Source of the DNA: Biomphalaria glabrata
Lineage: Eukaryota; Mollusca; Gastropoda; Planorbidae
Reading direction: 5' to 3'
NCBI RefSeq assembly: GCF_947242115.1
Contig: NC_074721.1
Span: 62,001 to 126,000, forward strand
Length of the DNA stretch: 64,000 nt
A model generated the notes under the pieces. It made no database searches, was not told the DNA's origin, and saw only the letters and a list, made by a program, of their open reading frames with translations. Of the stretch, positions 31,461 to 43,818 are shown in pieces. Position 1 is the first letter of the stretch; every line of letters starts with the position of its first letter. Position numbers and translations under genes: made by a program.

Positions 31461-34400
31461 TTATTGTTGTATTTGAAAAACACAAATGTCTACCAAAATT
31501 GAGGCCCACTTTCTTCAATTCTTTACAAAGGTAACCTGCAGCATGTTAAAAGGATGAAGTTTGTGATAGGCTTCTTAAAAAGTTGGTTCCAATAAAAATT
31601 AAACTTAGTTAATTCATAAGTATCAATTTTAACCAGGTGTAATAGTTTGTATTTCAAATGTCTAATAAGTCCACTTGGGCATTATTTGTTTATTGGGAGC
31701 TCTGCTTGATTAGCCAGTGCACTAGGAATTTTGTCTCTTTCATAAAAATTAGCATTTTAAAAAATTTCCTTTAAACTTAAAGATGACTCTATTTTAAAAG
31801 CTAATTGCATTCAAGGTTTGGGTGGCAGATTGGCTTAGCCAATACACAAGGAACTACTGCATATTGGTAATAAGCTAATGCACAGGAAAATAGTATTTAT
31901 TGACTGTTGCTAACAACCAATATAAAAAGGATTTTCAGCCATTGCATGTTTTCAAGAGGGGAAAATTCCTCTTAAATAAATACACACAATGATTTTGTAG
32001 GCAGTTTTCTTTGCTTCTTTTCTCCTCATTTTCATCTTTGCTAATGACAATTTTATTTGTTTAATAACAATATTTTATCAAATCTTTGAAATATAAAAAA
32101 TAATTTGAAACTAACATATCACATTTTTTAAAACTGTTTTGTTATGTATGGTAACCACTATTGGCATTTCGAGATAATAATAAAAATAGATGCACATTTT
32201 TTCATGTCTTTTTTTTGCATTCTTAAAAAGAATGTATGCAGCCAAAACAGTGTTACCCAACCTAGAGCCTGCAGGCCATATCTGACCCATGATGCAGTGC
32301 AGTTTGGCTTTTGAAGCTTCTGCTCATGGTGCAGAGACCAATTTCATTGGACTTGCCTTTTTTTTTATGTGGCCCATGACATGTATAAGAAATTCAGCCT
32401 TCAGGCTGGAAAAGGTTGGGCAGCACTGACCTAAATCATCCCTTTTGAGTTTTGTCCACATCAATACATGACTTTATTTCCTGTCCAATATTTCATAGAC
32501 CTAAAAAACGTGTAGGATTTTTTAAATGTTTTCTTTTTCAGGGTGGGGTGCTCTGTAACCATAAGTTTTTGGACTAGTATTTAAAAATAGTGTTCAGTCC
32601 TACAAAAAGATTAGTTTATTGAGACTTAAAATTGTTTTGTTGTTTTATAAGGTCCATTTTTAAAAATGTCATCACCTCCAACTTGAATTATTCTCAATAT
32701 GAAAAACAAAGTGTGAATTATTTTGTCATAGAAACATTTATTACAACATAAACTGAAAAAAAAAGTTAAATATTATATAAATATTGTTCATGATTTTTAC
32801 TAACGAGTTTCACTTCAGTTTCTCTGTGGCTAATTACTCTTATTTCATACATTTATAAGTGTATATTTGTTTGTATAGATCTTTATTTATTTTAACACAC
32901 ATCTTCTTTTCTCTAGAACTGTTCTTAAAGTTTACCAGTGACATTTGTATTAGATCTCCAGATGATACTTGTTTTTATTTGACCACATAAATTTGTCATT
33001 GTTCCATTCATTAGACAAACTGCAAAAGTTTTGCTGGATAAAATTTGCTTCATCAAAACATTGGTTTCGCTGGCTGGACTATCACCTTGATTCTACCTTT
33101 TATTGAAAAGAATTCATCTTAGTTTATGCTTTTGTTTAACTTCTGCACTCTAAATCTACTAAACGTTAATCATAGAAAAGTAATGAAACTTTTTTGTTTT
33201 CTTAGCCATGTCTACTACCATTGTTAAAATAGATAAAATTGTGAGGGAGTTTTAAAAATGTAATTTGCTAGATTACTAGCACAACCACTCATTGAAATTC
33301 ATTTTAGTGGAAAGGGGAGGGACAAAAAAGTGTTTTCTATGTTGTTTTGTTGTATGCTTTATTTTAATTGTCATTTATTTTCTCTTGCTATTCATTCTCT
33401 AAGTACCAGTATGAAGAAACCAAACAAGCTGCTGAGGGAACATCTGATTAATACTTTTTTATATATATAAATTGTATTTGGTAGCATTTTTTTAGGTTTT
33501 TTTTTCTAAAGCATTTATTGTTGACTTAATTTAAAATATTCTTTTATCTCAGATTTGTGATTAGTACATTAAAACAAAAAAACAGTTTTGTAATATGATA
33601 TATTATTATTCATCACTGTTACTAATCCATATTTTTTTTTTTTTTTTTTTACATTTAAACACCTTGTATATTGACAGAAGAACTCTTTTGTGTTCTCCTG
33701 ATTCCTACAATCATTCTAGTGGCGGCCATTTTATTTCTTGTCATTTGTAGAACTATGATTCAGTTGTTATTGTTGTGAATTAGTTCTGCCAATGGTTATT
33801 TATGTATTGATATGGTTTAACATTTTTTAAAAATTATTGTAAAGACAATCTAACTAATGCCTGTCCTGTCCTGTCAGGACTTTATTTATGATTAGATTTT
33901 TAAATGTCTAGGTAATTAAGTAAAATTTCAATTGCAATATGTGTGTGTATTAAAGAATAATTGTTATCTTTTGCTTGATGATTATACATAGTCTCGAAGT
34001 TCAGCTTAACAGACATACCATACACACTCAGCTTGTTCATAAAATAATAAACAAAGTATGATAAGTTAAAATAGAATATGAATTTAATAGAATAATATTT
34101 ATACAATAATATCGAAAGGAATAATGTAAATGATAATTTTTCACAAATAAATATAAAGATAAAAAGTCATAAATTCATTGTAAGTAATAACTTAAAAAAG
34201 CATAAATAAAGTAAGCACCAATATGTTGCTTGAAAACACTGACTTCAACATCACAGTTTCATATCGTATGCCAAAGATATGTCTCTGTAATAAGTTCTGT
34301 ATAAACTGCCAACGGACATCAATCATGATAGCAGCATATTAGAACTGTCATTAACTTCTGACCAACAATACAAAGATGACGACGACAATGTCCAGGGTAA

Positions 34401-34555
34401 TACCAAAAACCCACAGCATTGAATCAACGACAACGATGAAATAATTAACTGAAACCCTATAAAAATAAGACAATTTCTAAAACTAGAAATATGAACAAAT
34501 CCGTTTAAAGAATATCGTTACAGTATAAAATACAACTCACCCTAAACAGAGGTCA
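31461..34555. other. AT-rich stretch, no gene seen
   Basis: Over 3 kb without a supported exon apart from a hAT-type MITE at 32248-32428. A run of T lies at 33632-33650. Might include 3' UTR of the decayed kinase gene. Confidence 0.35.
32248..32428. mobile_element. 181-bp hAT-type MITE
   Basis: Left CAGTGTTACCCAACCTAGAG and right GAAAAGGTTGGGCAGCACTG are inverted complements at CAGTG.T.CCCAACCT. Flanks AGCCAAAA and ACCTAAAT are only weakly alike, so the 8-bp duplication is eroded. The termini match the larger hAT element at 49524-50964. Confidence 0.75.
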
Positions 34556-34559
34556 AATA

Positions 34560-34792
34560 GTCCTAACAAGAATTAATCCAAGGCAATATGGTAAGACTAG
34601 ACCAATACATGAGATGAACTGCGCAAATCAGGGAGCTCTCTGTATAGTTTTCTTTCTATTGAGGTGTTTTGGGGCCAGTGTCTAGTACAGGCCTCTTGGT
34701 AAAGAGAGCAGTTTTGGAGGACAAGGTCGGCATTATCTGGTGACACTCCACATGGGCAAATTTCACTGGTTCCAATTTTGAGCTTCCGGGCT
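34560..34792 (-). mobile_element. 3' fragment of Nimbus-like LINE
   Basis: The reverse complement matches 39120-39345 closely: CCGGAAGCTCAAAATTGG, GCCGAC.TTGTCCTCCAAAAC, CTGCTCTCTTTACCAAGAGG and GAGAGCTCCCTGATTTG. It encodes the zinc-knuckle-like C-terminus. It contains the 3' end only and lies about 2.8 kb before the larger copy, inverted relative to it. Confidence 0.85.
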
Positions 34793-36040
34793 CTATATTT
34801 TTATTCTAGACATTTGTATTGTGCTAGCATTTTAAACATTATTTTATTGTGCATTAATGTTTATGTAAGAAACATTTTCCTTATTACTGATTTTATTATG
34901 GATAAATATTTGTACAAAGTTAAAAGAATAAGATCGAACTGTAGGTATACAGTTGAATAATTATATCTAGCGCCCCCCCCCCCCTCCAATACAAAAGTTA
35001 TGAAAAGTTTGTTTGGTTAACTATATTTTGAAATTCATGATAAAATTTTAGTTTAATAACTACTTTATTTTAGTTGAACACTTTAGTGCAATCAAACTCA
35101 TTTTGTTATAATAAAAATTAAACTATTTTGTTTTTAAAGCCATAATTCAAATAATATTCTCAGCCTGTACCCAATTCATAATTTGAAAAAACTGGAATTC
35201 TTAACATTCATAATCATTGGCTGTACAGATAAAAGCAACAAGGGTGAGGTACAATTCAGTATTTAATCACAGTATTAAGTTACAAAATTTCAAATCTAAA
35301 TTAACAGAATTCACTGATCTTTATGACAATTGAAGAAAGCCACAATACAAAGTTGACACTGTGAAAAGTCTTCTAAGAAAAAACTGTCATGCTGTGAAAA
35401 CTCACTCTTTTTCATTTTGGCTGAAAGAAAAAAAAAAGAAATAATTGTATATAGCTTTTTTATTTTAAACATTAGAATACATTGAATACCAAAACACGAT
35501 ATAGCTGGATTATATTAAATTAAGATGTGATGCTCTGTTGAGTTTATTAAAGTTTAGGGCTAGTAGCGGATTCTTTGTCCTCACATGAAATGTATCATGT
35601 AATGATAATGCAAAGAACAATCCACAAGTTCTAATTTGTACACTGAAATTTAAAGAGATTTAACAAGATTTAAAAAAAAAAAAGGTTTAAAAAAAAATAC
35701 TGCAGGTTATAAGATGCTGTCTTTTCCAAACAGAATGAGAATTTGTAACCAAAAGTATGTTAAGAACTTACATAATAATTTGTATCAAATCAAATCATAT
35801 ACTATCAAATATCTTAGTTTATGAGAACTGATCTGGTTTTCGAAGTTGACTATAACAATGGAATCTCTAATTGCAGGGGGGCGGTTGCCCCACTAGCTAC
35901 CCCCTAAGGCCACTACTGCTTTAACTGAATGTATTGAAATATAGCCAATAAGAATAATCTTCATTTACATGAAACATTTTATGAGACATTGCCAAATATT
36001 TATACAGATATTTAAAATTAGTTTTAATTTATTTGCATAT
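34793..36040. other. AT-rich spacer
   Basis: Oligo-C at 34972-34984 and a short GGGGGGCGGTTGCCCCACTA stretch near 35876. No gene supported. Confidence 0.3.
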
Positions 36041-36059
36041 TTATATGTATATATTGTGG

Positions 36060-36143
36060 ACACACCTGATTTCTGTATGTGTCCGCAGACCGCATATTCT
36101 GACGGGCCGCATGTGGCCTGCAGCCCATAATTTGTTAACCCTG
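36060..36143 (-). mobile_element. hAT end fragment
   Basis: On the minus strand: CAGGGTTAACAAATTATGGG then GCAGGCCACATGCGGCCCG, the typical start of hAT elements with GGCC-rich subterminal palindromes. One end only. Confidence 0.6.
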
Positions 36144-36171
36144 CTATAGACTATAGTCTAGGTCTAATATT

Positions 36172-36262
36172 TAATTTAAGTCATTGGTTAATATGCATGA
36201 CTGAATGCAAGACGCGTGGGATGTAATCATCTTCTTTTTTGAAGTAACGTCTGTATTATAGA
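36172..36262 (+). mobile_element. LINE 3' UTR fragment (SFFPSAIRAWNGLP family)
   Basis: AAGTCATTGGTTAATATGCA, GACGCGTGGGATGTAATC and TTGAAGTAACGTCTGTATTA match the 3' UTR of the 3.4-kb copy. Confidence 0.8.
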
Positions 36263-36397
36263 AGAAGAGCAATCCCTTTTCTCCATTGCAAGACTTATCT
36301 GTTTCAACCACAAGTGAATATTGTTACAGAAAAAAAAAACAAGCACTAATCTAGAACAAAAAAGTGCTAAAAAGAAAGTGTTAGGCAAGATACTTAC

Positions 36398-36420
36398 CGC
36401 TCCAGTTCACTTTTGAGTCT
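36398..36420 (-). CDS. Coiled-coil gene, 23-bp exon
   Basis: Minus strand: TTTTTTCCAG acceptor, 23 bp encoding RLKSELE plus two bases, then a GTAAGT donor. Entry phase 0 agrees with the preceding exon at 36521-36562. Heptad-like charged sequence. The protein is not identified. Confidence 0.6.
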
Positions 36421-36520
36421 CTGGAAAAAAAAAAAGATTTTAATCTTCTTTCTCTCTCTGACACCTTTAAGAAAAAAAAATGTATTGTCTAAAAATTTTC
36501 ATAGCTATTTTTATTCTTAC

Positions 36521-36562
36521 CTGGATTTCTTTGTCTTTCTGTCTGGTTATGTAGTTGTATTT
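36521..36562 (-). CDS. Coiled-coil gene, 42-bp exon
   Basis: Minus strand: TCTCTTCAG acceptor, 14 whole codons KYNYITRQKDKEIQ, GTAAGA donor. The phase (0 in, 0 out) agrees with the exons on both sides. Length equals two heptads. Confidence 0.65.
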
Positions 36563-36630
36563 CTGAAGAGAAAAACAAATATTTGTTAATCAGATTCATT
36601 TTCTTATTCTATTCTTATCACAATTTTACT

Positions 36631-36818
36631 TACAGACGTTGTATCAAATAAAAAGGTAATTAGGTCCTACGCCATTCAAACTAGTCATGCATGTTAATCA
36701 ATGACTTTTTGCTAAGTCGTCGGTTTTCCTGGATGATTTGAGCAACCCTTTCCATTCTCTAATGACACTAGGGAAGAAGGAGAACTTGCAGGAATTTGTT
36801 TAAGCATATGGAATAAGG
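36631..36818 (-). mobile_element. LINE 3' end, diverged (SFFPSAIRAWNGLP family)
   Basis: Inverted, older copy: AGTCATGCATGTTAATCAAT, TTTTCCTGGATGATTTGAGC and ACACTAGGGAAGAAGGAG are recognisable. Confidence 0.8.
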
Positions 36819-36821
36819 GGT

Positions 36822-37108
36822 GGGGTGGTAGTGGCTGAGTGGTTAAGCGCTTGGCTTCTGAAACGGGGGTCCTGGGTTGGAATCTTAGGGAAGAATGGGA
36901 ATTTCAATTTCGGGATTTTTAGGGCGCCCCCGAGTCCACCCAACTCTAATGGGAACCTGACTTTAGTTGGGCAAAGTAAAGGTGGTTGGTCATTGTGCTG
37001 GCCACATGGCATCCTGCTATTTGACCATTGGCAATAGAAACAGATGGCCTTAACATCATCTGCGCCATAGATCTCAAGGTCTGAAAGGGAAACTTTACTT
37101 TTTTTTTC
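36822..37108 (+). repeat. tRNA-derived SINE (family 1), near full length
   Basis: Head GTGGCTGAGTGGTTAAGCGC, with a B-box mutated to GGGTTGGAATC, a full body and the tail GATCTCAAGGTCTGAAAGGG. It sits between exon-like segments of the coiled-coil gene and abuts the LINE end on its left. Confidence 0.85.
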
Positions 37109-37154
37109 TGTATGGTCCTTAAGATCAACTTTGATTGCAAAAGATATAACTTAC

Positions 37155-37208
37155 TGATCTAAATTGTGTCAGCTGTTTCACTAGCATGATTTTTTCATGC
37201 TCCACATC
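37155..37208 (-). CDS. Coiled-coil gene, 54-bp exon
   Basis: Minus strand: CTTTTCAG acceptor, 18 codons DVEHEKIMLVKQLTQFRS, GTAAGT donor, phase 0/0. With the next two exons it gives a continuous charged helix. These three are the best-supported exons of the gene. Unidentified. Confidence 0.65.
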
Positions 37209-37569
37209 CTGAAAAGAGAGCAATTTAAAATATAGACAAATTGTCTTGAAAGATATAAGCTACATCCTAATAGCATTTCCCAAGACAAAATTTTAAATCA
37301 ATTTCTCTAAGACTGATAAATTTGAAGAATTTAAAAAAGAGTTTACCAAAAATTAACCATTTGATATTGAACATTGTATAAACCCAGTACGTCCTACCCC
37401 CGATTACCTTTATAATCTTAAGCAAAGAGAAGCAGGTCACATTTTTGTATTTAATATAAAAATACAAAGTACAGCTAGAAAAATAGAGATTATAACTGAA
37501 AATAAGGTATAAAGATTCTTTCTTTTAATGAAAAATAAAATCAGTTTTCTCCAAAATGATTTGTAATTA

Positions 37570-39420
37570 ACCTGGCAGTGGGTATAAAAAATGGCGTCCC
37601 CCAAGGAGGAGTCCTACCCCCAACACTGTTCCTAATATTCATAAACGATCTAAATCAAAACCTACCTAGAAAAGTTAAAAGCAGCATGTATGCAGATGAC
37701 CTTGCCTTAATTAGCACAGAAGAATATGTAGGAACATCGAAATTTCGATTACAGGATGCTCTCGATATACTCAATAATTGGTCCAAAGACTGGGGCATGG
37801 CCATCAACACAAAAAAGACAATATACCATATTCTCACTGTAAACAAAACAACAAACAATAAAATTAACATTAGATAAGGAAGCTTTAGAAAAAAATGACA
37901 GCCCTACATATCTTGGAGTCACCTATGACCCGAGACTAACCTGGAAAAACCAAATAGATAAAACACAAAAGGCATCCAGAGACTATCCCTCTTGAAAAAA
38001 TTAGCTGGCACAGATTGGGGAGCTAATCACATCCTGAAAAAGACCTATACCAGTTATGTAAGACCTGTACTAGAATATGGTGCCTCAGCATGGGGCTCAG
38101 CAGCCCAAACCAACCTAAGAAAAATAGACAAGGTTCAAAATATTGGTTTAAGGATAATGACAGGAGCAATCAAAACAACACCCATAAGAGCTATGGAGGA
38201 AACCGCTGCCCTGATCTCTCTGGATGAAAGAAGAGAAATAAAAATCCTTTCCCAATTCACTAATTTGGAAACCTTGGAAAGGCACCCACTCAGAACAAAA
38301 ATCCACAAAACTGGCACAAAAAACCGTCTCAAAAGGACCAATTTCATACAGGAATCTCTAAACCTAAAAAAGAAACACCAACTTGAAAAAATTACTCTGG
38401 AATCCTCGATACACTATAACGAATCTCCACCCTGGGACGAAAGCCCTCTTCCTACTATAAGGGACCATATTGAAAACATAAAAAGAAAATCTGATTACAG
38501 ACCAACAGAGCTCAAGGAAATAGTGAACTGTTTTCTACATACCAATTACTCTAGCAATCAGTGGATAAGAGTTTACACGGATGGCTCATCCCATAAAGCC
38601 ACCACAAATGGAGGAGCTGGAATACTTATCGAATGGCCAGATGGAGGAAAACTAGAAAAATCCATTGCAACTGGAGAGCTCTCTGACAGTCACAGAGCAG
38701 AAAGGGAAGCACTAGCACTAGCTGCTACCATGCTAGCAAATCATCCAAGTCAGTCAGATTGTCTTTCTAACCGATGCGAAAACAACCCTCCAAAGCTTGC
38801 AAAACTCTTGATTCCTCTTATATTAAAAACCTCAGAACAGCACGTACAAAGCTCAACAACAACAGCAAAAAAAACTGTTATTCAATGGATACTAGCCCAT
38901 ATACAACTAGAAGGAAATGAGAAGGCCAAGAGTGGGAGAATTAACTCTCAAATAAACTCTGCACTCTATCCAGAAGAAATGAAGAAATTAATTGTAAACA
39001 AAATAAATGAGAAATGGACGAGCTCTCATCCAAATCACAAGAAAGATGACGCTTCCTATAAGCTATCCCGACAAGACCAACGTCTAATCTTTCGACTCAG
39101 GACCGGACACAACAGAATGCGACGACACATGTACCGGAAGCTCAAAATTGGAACCAGTGAAATCTGCCAATGTGGAGTATTACCAGAGAATGCCGACCAT
39201 GTCCTCCAAAACTGCTCTCTTTACCAAGAGGCCTGTATAAGACATTGGCCCCAAATCACCCCAATAGAAAGAAAACTATATGGAGAGCTCCCTGATTTGG
39301 AAACCACTGCGCAGTTCATCTCATGTACTGGTCTAGTCATATGAACACTCCAACATAACAATGAGAACGATGAAGAAGAAGAAGAAGAAAAACCTAGCAA
39401 TGAGACTGAAGAAATATTTA
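37570..39420 (+). mobile_element. Nimbus/I-like LINE with RNase H, 5' truncated
   Basis: Starts inside the RT palm (GVPQGGVLPPTLFLIFINDL, then SSMYADDLALIST). After one frame break (37875-37990) a 450-codon frame covers the thumb (TSYVRPVLEYGASAWGSAAQ), RNase H (VYTDGSSHKATTNGGAGI; SHRAEREALALAATML; WILAHIQLEGNEKAKSG) and a Cys/His C-terminus (LRTGHNRMRRHMYRKLKIG; CQCGVLPENADHVLQNC). The third RNase H aspartate (TDAKTTLQ) lies in another frame near 38770, so two offsetting indels garble about 40 codons. The 3' end carries a GAA-repeat tail at 39371-39390. Resembles the Nimbus (BgI) group known from Biomphalaria; the clade is inferred. Confidence 0.87.
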
Positions 39421-39565
39421 ATTTAAAAAGTTTCAAATATTGAAAAGGGGTTTTAGGAACATCTAATAAAAACAGTATAGCACTAAAATGTTCTGGACAG
39501 CAGAAGTGGCTAATGGGTTTAAATGTTGTTTTGTTTGTTTAGTTATACAAAAAAACCTGTTATGT

Positions 39566-39790
39566 AAGGTCATCTGTTTCTGTGGCCAAAGGTTAACAAA
39601 GGTGTCATGTGGCCAGCACAACAAACAACCACCTTTACTTATCCTCAACTAATGCTAGGTACACATTCAACTTGGGTGGACTCAGTGTCCTAGAAATTAC
39701 AAAAATTAAAATCCATCTTCATCAGGACTTGAACCCATGACCCCTTGGTTCAAAAGTCAAGTCCTTTACCACTCAGCCACTATGTTATTT
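39566..39790 (-). repeat. tRNA-derived SINE (family 1)
   Basis: Minus-strand copy with tail, body and degraded head; the plus strand ends TTTACCACTCAGCCACTATG. Confidence 0.82.
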
Positions 39791-40104
39791 GTTCACCTTG
39801 GGTCAAAAAGGTGATAGCATGAGAAAAACCTCAAAGAAGAAGAGGAAGTGATAATTACTAAACTCAATTTAAGTCAGTTGTCTTTGGTACTCGGAGCAGT
39901 ACACATGTATTGAAGTGGCCAGTTGTTACCCACTAAGATGGCTAAGTACGTGAGCAAACATGGCTCTCAGTGAGCTACCACTGTATGCTCTAGCGAGTGT
40001 ACCTGAGTGTACCTTCACATGGTGGGGATGTGAGAAAGGCTTGCTAACCAGTTCAAAACCCACCGCTGTTACCCCTATGGGTGGTGAAGGTCCCCTCATG
40101 GGTG

Positions 40105-40278
40105 TGGGTTAGGGTACTAATTGATTAATTTTTTAAATTGATTCTTGTGTTTTCAGGTAAAAGAAATAATTGTGCAAATTTCAGCTTAAGATTGGGTGTC
40201 AGAGAAATATTGTGTACAAACTTTTGGCCAGACAGACAGACAGAGTGAGTTGATATAAGTTTGTAAATACTTACTATC
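40105..40278 (+). mobile_element. Repeat with CAGACAGACAGAGTGA motif
   Basis: Homologous to 10375-10540: TTGATTCTTGTGTT.TCAGG, AAATTTCAGCTT, CAGACAGACAGACAGAGTGA and TTTGTAAATAC. Probably part of a LINE tail found 5' of the SFFP-type end at 10.6 kb. Confidence 0.6.
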
Positions 40279-40429
40279 AACCTTGACTTTAGGTTACTAA
40301 CTTCATTGCTTGTGTTTCTCAAGTTCTTTTCACTCCTAGATATAACAGAGATGTAGTTTTATTAGTCTTTTTCTAAGGCAACAAAAATTACAACATTTTA
40401 GCTTATTAAGCACTTTGCCTGTATTTCAT

Positions 40430-40765
40430 CAAACAGGAAAAAGTAACAGTTTTTCATCAGCGTGTCATGATTCAAGAAGAAACCTAAAGGTGTCCAAATG
40501 GTTTTCCAGACTTTGAATTTGTCCTTCATCTCCATATGAAGTCAATTTTTTTTCCAATTCACCCGAGAGATGGGCCAAACAAAGAAGCTGGAGCCTGGAG
40601 TTTAAAAAAGGACAGTAATACAAGGTGGTCTGCAAGAGAGAAAACTATGTCGGCAGTTTCTTTGCAGCTTGACAAAATCATCAAGCTGTTGAAGAACCTT
40701 TCTGAATCAGCAACTGTAGGATGGACACTAGAATGAAATCTCTTCAGCACTACTTCTCTTATTAA
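40430..40765 (+). pseudogene. hAT-type transposase fragment (ZMYM1-like)
   Basis: Reads SLKKDSNTRWSAREKTMSAV followed by DKIIKLLKNLSES. The S-TRW-AR pattern is a signature of hAT/ZMYM1-like transposase proteins, in which it precedes the dimerisation region. Upstream, SSACHDSRRNLKVSKW could correspond to the FF-SS--RW region. Only about 0.1 kb is convincing and stops follow. Confidence 0.55.
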
Positions 40766-41059
40766 GAGACATTTTCACAGCTTCAATTGCTGTATCTTTG
40801 TATGAATCATCTGACTAGTGATACTTTTCTTCAACACGTTCATGGCCTCCTTTGTTTTCAGTGCTCTTAAACTACCCTTTATACAAAGTTACTTCCTGAG
40901 AGTAACACGGCCCACTAGTCAGCGCTATGGAAGTTAATCCTTGAAATTGAGTTAATACTCTGTGTGGAATACATGCAACAGGGTCACTAACTGATATAAC
41001 AATGTGAAAGGCAGGATTACATGAAAGTGACGTAACATTTAATTTATTTAAAAACAAAT

Positions 41060-41130
41060 TTCAGACACTCAATTTGTGGGAATCTTCAAATTCTCCCCTC
41101 TCCTATCCTCACCCGAGCTACGCCACTGGC
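41060..41130 (-). mobile_element. DNA-transposon end fragment (CAGTGGCG type)
   Basis: On the minus strand starts CCAGTGGCGTAGCTCGGG and continues GGAGAGGGGAGAATTTG. Matches the fragment at 2620-2665. Confidence 0.6.
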
Positions 41131-41275
41131 TTCAGGGCATTTTTCTTAACTTTTGGAAATTGAATTATTAGAAATTTATAAGTAGAGAGCTTATACAAGT
41201 TTGATAGGCGATATTATATTAGAAAAAAAAAAAAAGAGATACTTCATGAAACAAAGATTTTACATACACAACAAC

Positions 41276-41318
41276 CTTGAGCTTTTTCTAAGTACCGCTT
41301 GTTTTTCTGGTCTTGAAC
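41276..41318 (-). CDS. Coiled-coil gene, possible 43-bp exon
   Basis: Minus strand: a CAAAAGAAAAAAG acceptor region, then VQDQKNKRYLEKAQ plus one base, donor GTTGTT. Composition and length (14 codons, two heptads) suit the gene, but the acceptor is weak and the exit phase does not match the next exon at 37155-37208. Confidence 0.4.
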
Positions 41319-41779
41319 CTTTTTTCTTTTGCAACAAAAAAAAAAAAAAAAGAGTTTGTTTAGAAACATAAGAAAAAGATCATGTAAAATACAAACGGAA
41401 ATAAAGGCCAACAAAACAAAATAAAATAATGAAACAAATCAAAATAGTAGGACAGGTTCAGTTCAAAATAATCAAAGAACCAGCATCACAGAGGCACAAT
41501 AGTGTCTCATCTCAAAAACCAAAACAATGGTTTACAATAATATAATAAATGTCATAATCAAATGACAACATCCATGAGACACACTACTGTCTCATATCAA
41601 AACAAAAGATGTCTTTTACAAAAAAAAAAACATACATACTATTTACATAAACCAACTTATTACTAACAAATAAATAAAGTCTACTTAGTTCATTAACGAA
41701 ACACTCTTCCCATAACAGTGGCACACTCCTCTTAAGTAACACAGTCAGAGCACAACAACACAAGTATTAGTTAAACATT

Positions 41780-43610
41780 ATGGATGGAGATTTCGTTCAA
41801 AATGCACTGGTCAGCTCAAGAGAGAGTGGCTATTGGACTACAGAGAAATATCCAGTGCTGACTAGATCCAAACTAAATAGAGCCCTCACAACTATCTCCA
41901 CATATTCAAAATTATGGAAAATGGAAATAAACAAAGAAAAGTCAGTTTATTCAATCTTTAGCCACAGCAACAAAACAGCAAAAAGAAACTACATCCTAAA
42001 AATAGACTCTCAGCCAATAAATAAAGAAGAAAATCCAACATATCTTGGTGTAAAACTAGACCAAAGACTGTCTCTAAAATACTTTATGGCAGATTTAAAA
42101 GAAAAGGCATCACAAAGATTAAACATAATAAAACACCTAGCAGGAACATCCTGGGGAGCTGAAAAGAAAACCTTAAGACAGTTATACACTGGATATGTCA
42201 GATCTGTAATGGTTAATTGTCTCTCCATACAAGTAGCTGCCAACAAAACCTATCAATCCTCATTAGATACAATCCAAAACCAAGCCTTGCGGTTAATTAG
42301 TGGAGGTATGAGAACTACTCCCACAGCAGCCTGTGAAATAGACTCCAATATTGAACCTCTTAAGTTAAGGCGCAACAGAGCAGCATTAGAAGCTATTGAG
42401 AGATACACAAGGTTGGAGGACGATCATCCAAATAAATTAGAGAAATAGGAAAAACAACCAAAAAAAGCAAAGGACTCTGATCCAACTTACTGACGAACTA
42501 GCCCTAAAACACCACCTACCCAATAACAGAGAAAAAATTACCAGGTTTTCAAACATTACATCCGGACTAAACTACAAACAACCAACCATCAAAACACATT
42601 TACTAAATAACTCCTTAACAAAAGAATCAAATCCACTGGAGCTCAAAGTAGGCACGCTTGAAACAATCGAAAGCTATCAAAAAACAGCTATCCATATTTA
42701 TACAGACGGATCGGCTTTCAAAGCTACCATCAATGCTGATCTTGGTGCCTTCCTGGTCTTCCCTAAAAATAAACACTTTGAGATAAGCACACCCTGTGGT
42801 GATTACTGCTCAAACTTCCAAGCCGAAATTGAGGCAATTACCATAGCACTCCAAACAGTGGAAAACAAATTATATGAAGGAGTGCAACCACCATCAGATA
42901 TTGTTGTCTTTACAGACTCCCAATCTACTCTGCAAGCACTTAACAGCAGCACCTCAAACAACCCAAGAGAGTTGACAACACTCATTGTGATAATCCACCA
43001 GATAATATCAAAATTAAATATCAATATTACACTACAGTGGATCCCTGGACACATTGGCATCATGGGAAATGAAAAGGCAGATAAGCTATCAAAGGCAGGT
43101 TCATCTATGGAACAACCAGATAGACCTGTTAACTACCTCACCCTAAGGTCAATGTTAGTCAACAATCACAAAGAGGAGTGGCTCAACCAATGGGCATCAG
43201 GAAACACAGGCAGAGCCATGTACAGAGAAATGACTATGCCTAACAAACTGGACAGTATTAACTTCCTCCCCCGCAAAGAACAACCTACAATCTTCCAACT
43301 AAGAACAGGACACACACCACTATTAAATTACCACCTGAACAAAATAAACTCCACACAACTACCCCTTTGCAGACATTGCGCCCACCCCTTTGAAACCGTA
43401 AACCATATCCTCTTTGAATGCCCCTCCCTAATCCACCTTAGGCAGACCCTACTTCCACTACAGCCCAACATAACCAACACCCTGTATGGCAGTGATGAAC
43501 AACTGAATAAAACAGCACACTTTTTTTCCTTGGCAGTCTGCAAAAGAGCTGACAGCTCAGCAGCAATAAAGCTGGCTAGAAGAAGAAGAAACAGTTAACC
43601 GAGAATTAAA
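41780..43610 (+). mobile_element. Second Nimbus-like LINE with RNase H, 5' truncated
   Basis: Begins just after the RT YADD position (WTTEKYPVLTRSKLNRALTT), then a KEENPTYLGVKLDQRLSLKY thumb. The frame is broken at about 42450. RNase H follows: IYTDGSAFKATINADLG, FQAEIEAITIALQTV, VFTDSQSTLQAL and QWIPGHIGIMGNEKADKLSK, with all catalytic residues D, E, D and D present. The C-terminus has LRTGHTPLLNYHLNK and CRHCAHPFETVNHILFEC. The last 246 codons are uninterrupted. Ends with a GAAGAAGAAGAAA tail. Clearly a different family member from the copy at 37.6 kb. Confidence 0.87.
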
Positions 43611-43818
43611 TAGTATATTAAAGGGAGCTAACTCTTACTGAAAATAAAGTAGCTACCCTTATAGTCCCTCTTGTCACAACACACAAGAACAGATCAGTTC
43701 ACAACACACAACAAGAACATAAATACACAACAAACACTATTTAAAAAATTGAAATAAACATTTAGAAATTACACTGTGACAACACTATGGAGAAAAGTTT
43801 AAAAAAAAAACATTTTAC

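Noticed and set aside
36830-36890. tRNA gene
   Set aside because: Same SINE family 1 head.
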